DNA from: Fidelibacterota bacterium
GTDB lineage: Bacteria; Fidelibacterota; Marinisomatia; Marinisomatales; UBA8229
Direction: 5' to 3'
DNA: 6,149 bases
Assembly (NCBI GenBank): GCA_003535775.1
Contig: DPYO01000125.1
Location: 1-6,149, forward strand
Below the pieces are notes generated by a model. The model searched no databases, was not told the origin of the DNA, and was given only the letters and a program-made list of their open reading frames with translations. Shown here piece by piece: positions 1-5,196 of the stretch. The first letter of the stretch is position 1. Each line of letters starts with the position of its first letter. A program made the translations under genes and the position numbers.

Positions 1-1
1 A

Positions 2-466
2 GCTTCAATCATTGGTTATATAATGAAAGAATGGCAGAATCCTCCTGTCTGTATTAGTGTAGAGCCACACGCTGCCAACTGTTTATTTGAATCAATAAAA
101 ACTGGAAATCGAGTTTCAGTTGAAAACAACGAAACAACAACCATGGCAGGACTAAATTGTGGTTCGGTATCAACCTTGGCTTGGAATATATTAAAGAGTG
201 GCCTGATAGGATCTATATCGATTTCAGATAAATTATCAGAAGAAGCAATGATCACATTAGCTTCTCCTGTATCCGGAGATCCAGTAATTATTTCAGGTGA
301 ATCAGGAGCAAGTGGCTTAGGTGCGTTAATAGGTCTTTGCAAGACGCATGAGTTTAATAAGTTCAAAGAGAAAATTTGTTTGAACAAAACATCATCTATT
401 TTGGTGATCAATACGGAAGGAGATACTGACCGATCAAATTATAAACGAGTTGTGAATGACATTTGA
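2..466 (+). CDS. Diaminopropionate ammonia-lyase, C-terminal part (5' end outside window)
   Basis: Fold-type II PLP enzyme that splits 2,3-diaminopropionate into pyruvate and ammonia in the cytoplasm. Only the last 154 residues are visible. The frame is open to the left edge and the residues before the first Met (ASIIGYI) continue the family alignment, so that Met (base 23) is internal and the gene starts before the window. Visible family signatures, numbered from the first visible codon: VEP followed by A-x-CL (20-28), TMAGLNCG (47-54), the GESGASGLG loop (99-107) and NTEGDTD near the C terminus (137-143). The catalytic lysine and PLP-phosphate loop expected upstream are not in view. The family is about 400 residues long (E. 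coli YgeX), so roughly 240 are missing. The gene ends 6 bases from the converging minus-strand operon. Another fold-type II lyase (threonine dehydratase-like) is the alternative, but the combined motifs favour this family. Confidence 0.86.
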   Translation, partial: ASIIGYIMKEWQNPPVCISVEPHAANCLFESIKTGNRVSVENNETTTMAGLNCGSVSTLAWNILKSGLIGSISISDKLSEEAMITLASPVSGDPVIISGESGASGLGALIGLCKTHEFNKFKEKICLNKTSSILVINTEGDTDRSNYKRVVNDI

Positions 467-472
467 TAAAAC

Positions 473-1111
473 CTATATAAAATAAGTAAACGCCATACCA
501 GCAAGCGCTGGGATCGTAACATTATCAAGACCAAAAGTTTGAACTAGTTCTGCGACCGTAAGGAAAAGGGCTATAATCAAAATAGATGTAAATTTCATAT
601 CAATACCTAAAAATAAGCAGATCGAATAGGTTATAATTATGGTTGTTATAAAAAATGAGGTGCTTCCTCCTATTGATTTCTTTTGTCCAAATATATTTAG
701 TTCCCCGAATCTATATTTTCTCCCTACGATCTCAGCCATTGTGTCCGAAAAGCCACCAATCAAGATACCATATATGAATGCGGTTTTTTCTAATGGGAGA
801 AAGCAATAGGCAGCAATCAAAACACCAACTGGGTAGGCCTCAACACCAAATGTGATTCTTTTTACTGAGTGCATTGATCTGAACATGCCTATGTATTTTG
901 TGAAAGAAGTGATTATGATAAATAAAATACAAATCCAATATATTCCTATATTTTCTAAGGTAAAGGGAAGAGTACATACTGTAATACAGGAGACCACATG
1001 AACGATCTTTCTGCTATCATCAGAGACCAATGAAAATCGATCTTTTATGAGATCCGTCATAAAGAAAAGTGCTAGCAATAGAATGACATAAATCGTTATT
1101 ATAATTATCAT
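473..1111 (-). CDS. Phytol/dolichol kinase-like integral membrane protein (VTE5/SEC59, CTP_transf_1-type)
   Basis: Member of the polytopic membrane family that includes phytol kinase (VTE5), dolichol kinase (SEC59) and yeast diacylglycerol kinase Dgk1; characterised members use CTP to phosphorylate a lipid alcohol. 212 residues, with about six or seven hydrophobic segments. Family landmarks: RKIVH (34-38), GVEAYPVG (89-96), SDTMAEIVGRK (122-132, matching the usual GDA/GDG-x-A-x-x-VG-R/K), KSIGGS (145-150, usual KSxEGS) and GLDNVTIP (194-201, usual GLDNLTVP). The start is the ATG at 1111: an in-frame TGA lies 12 bases upstream. That ATG overlaps the acyltransferase stop as ATGA, with no clear Shine-Dalgarno, so translation probably depends on coupling. 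It is the last gene of the operon. The lipid substrate cannot be told from sequence; prenol, diacylglycerol and a pathway-specific alcohol are all possible, and a cytidylyltransferase activity is a weaker alternative. Confidence 0.8.
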   Translation of the reverse strand: MIIIITIYVILLLALFFMTDLIKDRFSLVSDDSRKIVHVVSCITVCTLPFTLENIGIYWICILFIIITSFTKYIGMFRSMHSVKRITFGVEAYPVGVLIAAYCFLPLEKTAFIYGILIGGFSDTMAEIVGRKYRFGELNIFGQKKSIGGSTSFFITTIIITYSICLFLGIDMKFTSILIIALFLTVAELVQTFGLDNVTIPALAGMAFTYFI

Positions 1112-2076
1112 AGGTCGAACTCATATGATGCATATGACCTAAACGTTGTCACATCTGGGGCAGGCATATTTTTAACACGATTATCATCCATAACAAGTGC
1201 ATAGATCATTTTATTATATTTAGAATCTATCGCATCTGCATGCATCTTATATACCACTGCGGGTGCTATTCCCATTCTCTGGTATTCAGGGAGTATGCCA
1301 ATTGTTTTGCATATCAAGGTGTTCTCATCGTTTTCTGTGTAACTGCAAAAACCAATTAGATTTTGATTCATATGAACTGTATGGAGTAGCATCTTCGGAC
1401 TCATATTGCTTTTAGGTGAGAAGAGTTTAAAGAAATCTTCTTGTGATATTCTATTATATCCCCAGTTTGAATTGAATATTTTTTCAATAATCCCATATAA
1501 TTCATCGAATAAAGGTTTATCAATGGATCTCCAGTGTTTGATCTTTAATCCCCTGTTTTTAAACTTAATATAGTAAGGCTTAGAAATATTCATCACATTA
1601 TTGTAGTTCGTTCTATATACAGATGAATATGTTAGGGTTTTTTTAGGAGCTTGAGCTACCATAAAGTGATGCTCCTTCTCATTACTGAAATACTCCCCTT
1701 TAAAAAAAGGACTGCCATCTGATTTTGATATGAATCTATATGGGAAGAATGTGGTTCCATGAATCGGACCTTTCAAGTGTTTGATATTCATTTTCTTGGA
1801 AACCTCTAGGATTTTAGACCATAGATTTGAATGATGTTTATAATTATAAAAGGTGGTGTACCCAAAATAGGCTTCTGTAGCATTCTTTTCTCTGAACATT
1901 AGGATTGCAGAACCATCATTTGATTCTATTGGTTTTAACAGCATATTGGAATTTGTCCATTTAAATGCAGATTCTAATTCTTTAAGAAAACTTTCTAGGT
2001 TTGGTTGGCCTTCGAACCTTAAAGAAAGATTATCTTTATATGAGGAATAAAACATTTCGAGGAAATCAGGTATCAT
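1108..2076 (-). CDS. GNAT-type N-acyltransferase-like protein, bipartite
   Basis: 322-residue soluble protein with a GNAT fold signature in its C-terminal half: strand IGFCSYTEN (241-249), then TIGILPEYQRMGIAPAVVY (258-276), which carries the acyl-CoA pyrophosphate-binding motif Q/R-x-x-G-x-A as QRMGIA (266-271), then an ALVMDDN strand and helix (293-299) and an aromatic end with R-x-Y-x-x-Y (313-318). The N-terminal half (about 15-140) looks like a second, degenerate GNAT-like unit, with FGYTTFYNY (71-79) followed by LKGPIHGTTFFPYRF (101-115), a pattern seen in large GNAT-related proteins of unassigned function. NWGYNRIS (204-211) also fits that group. The start is the ATG at 2076, forming ATGA with the preceding stop; an AAGG lies about 7 bases upstream on the coding strand. 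Expected to move an acyl group from a CoA donor to an amine; the acceptor is unknown. No membrane segment or signal peptide is seen. Confidence 0.72.
   Translation of the reverse strand: MIPDFLEMFYSSYKDNLSLRFEGQPNLESFLKELESAFKWTNSNMLLKPIESNDGSAILMFREKNATEAYFGYTTFYNYKHHSNLWSKILEVSKKMNIKHLKGPIHGTTFFPYRFISKSDGSPFFKGEYFSNEKEHHFMVAQAPKKTLTYSSVYRTNYNNVMNISKPYYIKFKNRGLKIKHWRSIDKPLFDELYGIIEKIFNSNWGYNRISQEDFFKLFSPKSNMSPKMLLHTVHMNQNLIGFCSYTENDENTLICKTIGILPEYQRMGIAPAVVYKMHADAIDSKYNKMIYALVMDDNRVKNMPAPDVTTFRSYASYEFDL
1121..1137 (-). repeat. Perfect 7-bp inverted repeat just upstream of the lipid kinase start
   Basis: TCATATG and CATATGA separated by three bases, ending 9 bases before the ATG at 1111 on the coding strand. 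In mRNA this could form an AU-rich hairpin (two G-C pairs) over the ribosome entry region, opened by ribosomes finishing the acyltransferase gene. It also encodes the Ser-Tyr-Ala-Ser-Tyr end of that protein, and repeated Ser-Tyr codons may fully explain it. A regulatory role is weakly supported. Confidence 0.3.
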
Positions 2077-4331
2077 TCTTTGACCTTGCTTACAAAACCC
2101 TTTTCGCCATCGACAAACAGAATATCCCCTGTTTTAAACTTTTCACATGCTCCTGTGATCCCAATCACAGCGGGAATACCTAACTCCCTAGCCACTATAG
2201 ATGCATGAGAGAGAATACCGCCATGTTCGACAATAATCCCTTTAGATAATGCCATCAATGCGGTCCATCCTGGATCGGTTCTTCGTGTGACCAATATCTC
2301 AAAGCTGTCCTTTTTTGGGACTTTGAACTCTTCAAGAACGACAGCTTTACCAATCGCTTGGCCAGGTGAAGCACCTAATCCTTTATTTTCAGCGTTATTT
2401 TTTCCATCCTGAAATAAAGACCAGTGACCATTTTTTACATGGAAATGGGAAGGTGGATGAAATGTTTTGAAAAAACTATATTCACGTTTTCTTTCACTGA
2501 TCTTTGAGAAGTCAATATCCTTAATAGGCACTTTTCCATTGACGCAGTCAAAATCAATGAAGAAAACATCATCTCTATTTCTGATCAATCCTCTATCAAC
2601 AAAACAATCACCTACACGCAGTGAGAGCTTGCGCATTATAGCGAACATATTTGCTCTCAAAAGCCTAAAATCTTCACGTCTAGAAGCGAATTTTTTAAAA
2701 AGTTTTTCCATGTAGTTACCCTTGAGCGAAGTGCTATTCTCGGGTCCAGGCTTTTTATATGCATATGAAAGGACCAGACTTGAAAATGCACTAAAATTTT
2801 CGTTGATGTCACTTGTTTCAAGTTTTAACTCGTTTGCGAATCTGCCACCAAATTTTATGAGGTATTTTTCATAGTGTTTCTTTTTTTCAGGAAATATCTT
2901 TAGTGCATTCATAAAAGATTGCTTATCCCCATCCTCTAATGCTGTCTTAATTATTTTTGATTCACAAAGGGATTTGCTCAATTTACAAAGAAAGTTTATT
3001 TGTTTGGTGCTCACACTAGGAAAATCAAGCAATCTTGATAGGTCATCGCTTGTGATGGATTTTGTTAATTTCCCGTAGATTGTCATCATAACTGTATCAT
3101 TTTCTATGGTAAGGTACCATTTTCGCAAGATTCCATCTAATAATGATCGGATCTCTTTCTGTGCCTGCTCCAAATCCATTTTTTCAAATATCCAACCCCG
3201 GGATTCCTCGGTTATAGATTCAACCTCTTTACGAAAATTTTTAATTTTTTTATCAAAGAGTAAGAATTTGAATATGACCCTAGGTATATAGGTTAAGTTT
3301 AGGAAGAATGTGGGTTTAAATTTTTCGAGTTGTTGAGTCTCCTCAAAGTTCAAGGACAACATATTTCTCAAATTTCGACTATTACGCTCATAGCCCGGTA
3401 GCATGGCCATCATGCGATACCAATTGTCCATCCTGTAATACAGCCTTCCATAAACGTTATCAACCAAACTGTCGAATATGTCAGCATTTTGATTGATCTT
3501 CTTTTTAGGGACACCAGAATGAGCCAACAGGTCTATATAAATGATCTTATAAACTGACTTGGCGAAAGAAGACGTGAGTGGAGAAACGATTCCACTGTAG
3601 CTCTCGCCAATGTTTGCGCTGTCAAAAAGCATATTTTTTTCATCTCTTCCCCATATTGATCGACTTATAGGTCTACTTTGGAGGATGAATATCTTGCCTT
3701 CATGGTATGTCCATTCTATATCCTGTGGAGTACCGAAATGATCTGCTGTCTTTTTTGATACCTCGATTACACCCTTAAGGACCTCTTCTTTATTTGAGCT
3801 GGCCAACCTTTTCTTGATCAACTTTCCATTTGAGAACTGAAGACAGCTGTAGGATTTATCAACTCGTTTATTGACCAATACTCCTCCATGATAATCGTAT
3901 TGCTCACAATCCCATCCATCAACTACGGGTTTGCAAAGACCTGGTAATGCATTAACACTGGCTTTGTCTATATTATTATCAATGAATGTTACGCCGCTAT
4001 ATTCTCCAGGAATAAATTCCTGAATGATGATTCCATCTCCTGAGCTGAATGGTAGAGATTCTCTTACATTGTGCCATGCCTCTTTCAGTCCAGCTATTGT
4101 TACTCCTAACTCAGTGTGAAAAGCCCCTGCAAAAGATTTCTCTTTCCCGTCCTCTAAAACAGAGCTTGATCTAATAGCCAAGATCGACCCCGGCTTAAAT
4201 TTGTCATTGACCACTGCCTGCACATCATCGAATGAGGTATTGCTATCCAATGATAAGAAAAGAGGAATATTGAATCCTGATGACCTTAGATCATCAATAG
4301 AAACAGCTTTATTCCCAATAGCTTTATGCAT
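2073..4331 (-). CDS. PEP-synthase-like phosphotransferase (ATP-grasp plus phosphohistidine domain, no PEP barrel)
   Basis: 752 residues in three parts. Residues 1-225 form a PPDK-type ATP-grasp domain: GNK (6-8), AIRSSSVLED (52-61), SFAG (66-69), QEFIPGEYSGVTF (104-116), DIEW (204-207) and LQSRP (217-221). Residues 230-645 are a helical linker/substrate region with family blocks IGESYSGIVSPLT (241-253), GRLYYRMDNWYRM (295-307) and ELKLE (501-505). Residues 650-752 are the swivelling domain: GLGASPG (651-657), TDPGWT (685-690) and GGILSHAS (704-711), with H709 the expected phospho-acceptor. The C-terminal PEP/pyruvate-binding barrel of true PEP synthase is absent, so the layout is that of rifampicin phosphotransferase: ATP gives AMP, Pi and a phosphorylated substrate. 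That substrate is unknown; drug resistance is not implied. The start at 4331 is fixed by an in-frame TAA two codons upstream, and overlaps the UbiA gene by 8 bases. Often auto-annotated as PEP synthase. Confidence 0.84.
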   Translation of the reverse strand: MHKAIGNKAVSIDDLRSSGFNIPLFLSLDSNTSFDDVQAVVNDKFKPGSILAIRSSSVLEDGKEKSFAGAFHTELGVTIAGLKEAWHNVRESLPFSSGDGIIIQEFIPGEYSGVTFIDNNIDKASVNALPGLCKPVVDGWDCEQYDYHGGVLVNKRVDKSYSCLQFSNGKLIKKRLASSNKEEVLKGVIEVSKKTADHFGTPQDIEWTYHEGKIFILQSRPISRSIWGRDEKNMLFDSANIGESYSGIVSPLTSSFAKSVYKIIYIDLLAHSGVPKKKINQNADIFDSLVDNVYGRLYYRMDNWYRMMAMLPGYERNSRNLRNMLSLNFEETQQLEKFKPTFFLNLTYIPRVIFKFLLFDKKIKNFRKEVESITEESRGWIFEKMDLEQAQKEIRSLLDGILRKWYLTIENDTVMMTIYGKLTKSITSDDLSRLLDFPSVSTKQINFLCKLSKSLCESKIIKTALEDGDKQSFMNALKIFPEKKKHYEKYLIKFGGRFANELKLETSDINENFSAFSSLVLSYAYKKPGPENSTSLKGNYMEKLFKKFASRREDFRLLRANMFAIMRKLSLRVGDCFVDRGLIRNRDDVFFIDFDCVNGKVPIKDIDFSKISERKREYSFFKTFHPPSHFHVKNGHWSLFQDGKNNAENKGLGASPGQAIGKAVVLEEFKVPKKDSFEILVTRRTDPGWTALMALSKGIIVEHGGILSHASIVARELGIPAVIGITGACEKFKTGDILFVDGEKGFVSKVKE

Positions 4332-5196
4332 AGGTTAGTATCATATTTTGGCCTATGTAAGTTACTAGAAGACCAAGCCAGAAAAGATTCTCGTAAACGC
4401 TAGTTTCATTTTTGAGATATAGAAGTCCACTAAAAAAGCAAGCTAGCAATATAAGCGCTTCAAAAAACAGAATATGCTTGAGACCTATTCCCAGCAATCC
4501 GCATATCGTTATGGATATGATTATAGATGCGAGTCCAAAAAAATACCAGAGCATTATCGCTCCTCCCATTCCTAGGCGATCCGAATAAAGTTCATTGCCT
4601 GGACTAATATCAGGTTTTACTTTTCTGGTGATTTCTACCTGAATGGAAAGTATAAAAACAAATAAGATATGGGTCCATACAATATCATCTAGAGCCAGAG
4701 AGTCCAAAATTGACACATATATAAAGATCTGTAGAAACAAAAGTTGGAACATATTAATTAGATTGTATGTGAATAAGTTTTTAATTTTAAAATGATCAGG
4801 GAGTAAGAAGTCTTTTTTTGCTAGAATTGTGTAGAATAAAAGGGGTAAAAAGAACAGAAGGGATAGTTTGCCCATCGAGAGAGCAATCATGGTCATTATC
4901 CCTATCATTATAAAAGAGGCCCTTTCAAGAAAAACTATACTAATTTTCCCTTTTTGCAGATCCCGGTCAGGATAGAATTCCATATCGAAATCAAAGTCTC
5001 TTTTATCATCAGCAACCCTATTGTGAAAGAGATAGATTATAATGAATACAAAAGCAAGGTAGAATTTCCACTGGGGGATGACCATATTCGATGTGATCCT
5101 TTTGATCACCATCATGTCAGTGATAATGATTGCCAATAGGGGAAGGATCTGAAACCTCTTCAGCAAGTAGTTGGATAACATTACAGTTGTATTCAT
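4324..5196 (-). CDS. UbiA-family integral membrane prenyltransferase
   Basis: 290-residue, strongly hydrophobic protein with about eight or nine membrane segments (roughly 15-35, 42-58, 93-125 as two, 145-165, 171-187, 212-236, 240-260, 268-288). UbiA enzymes use Mg2+ bound by two Asp-rich motifs to move a prenyl group from a prenyl diphosphate to an acceptor. The first motif is intact: N59-xxx-D63-xxx-D67 (NRVADDKRD), followed by DFD (69-71). The second is unusual: the cytoplasmic loop after segment six reads EITRKVKPD (188-196) and then YSDRLG (204-209), instead of a plain DxxxD, a variant I associate with uncharacterised bacterial UbiA members. The acceptor could be a lipid, quinone precursor or small alcohol and cannot be read from sequence. 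The start ATG at 5196 forms an ATGA overlap with the DUF3419 gene; a GGAG lies about 13 bases upstream. The stop overlaps the next gene by 8 bases. Confidence 0.85.
   Translation of the reverse strand: MNTTVMLSNYLLKRFQILPLLAIIITDMMVIKRITSNMVIPQWKFYLAFVFIIIYLFHNRVADDKRDFDFDMEFYPDRDLQKGKISIVFLERASFIMIGIMTMIALSMGKLSLLFFLPLLFYTILAKKDFLLPDHFKIKNLFTYNLINMFQLLFLQIFIYVSILDSLALDDIVWTHILFVFILSIQVEITRKVKPDISPGNELYSDRLGMGGAIMLWYFFGLASIIISITICGLLGIGLKHILFFEALILLACFFSGLLYLKNETSVYENLFWLGLLVTYIGQNMILTYA

Noticed and set aside
16..411. 131-codon minus-strand reading frame opposite the ammonia-lyase
   Set aside because: It mirrors a frame with strong family motifs on the plus strand, its translation resembles no known family, and it has no link to the operon.
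498..511. CCAGC / GCTGG hairpin with a 4-base loop as a terminator
   Set aside because: Only a 5-bp stem, inside the kinase coding sequence, and not followed by an uninterrupted T run in either direction.
1638..1644. T7 run (and a similar one at 3634-3640) as slippage sites
   Set aside because: Runs of seven A/T are ordinary in sequence this AT-rich, unlike the C8 tract.
2001..3291. Short plus-strand reading frames (2001-2183, 2467-2715, 3106-3291)
   Set aside because: They lie wholly antisense to, or across the junction of, well-supported minus-strand genes and show no recognisable domains.
2073..4331. Phosphoenolpyruvate synthase or pyruvate phosphate dikinase
   Set aside because: The C-terminal PEP/pyruvate-binding barrel is missing; the protein ends about 40 residues after the catalytic histidine block.
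2073..4331. Rifampicin resistance gene
   Set aside because: Only the overall domain layout is shared; the middle substrate region differs and the operon context points to biosynthesis.
5093..5109. GTGATC / GATCAC inverted repeat with a 5-base spacer as an operator
   Set aside because: It lies within the UbiA coding region (codons for Ile-Lys-Arg-Ile), far from any promoter, and 6-base arms are expected by chance in a window of this size.
4954..5139. 61-codon plus-strand reading frame
   Set aside because: Antisense shadow of the UbiA gene, whose Asp-rich motif is encoded here on the minus strand.
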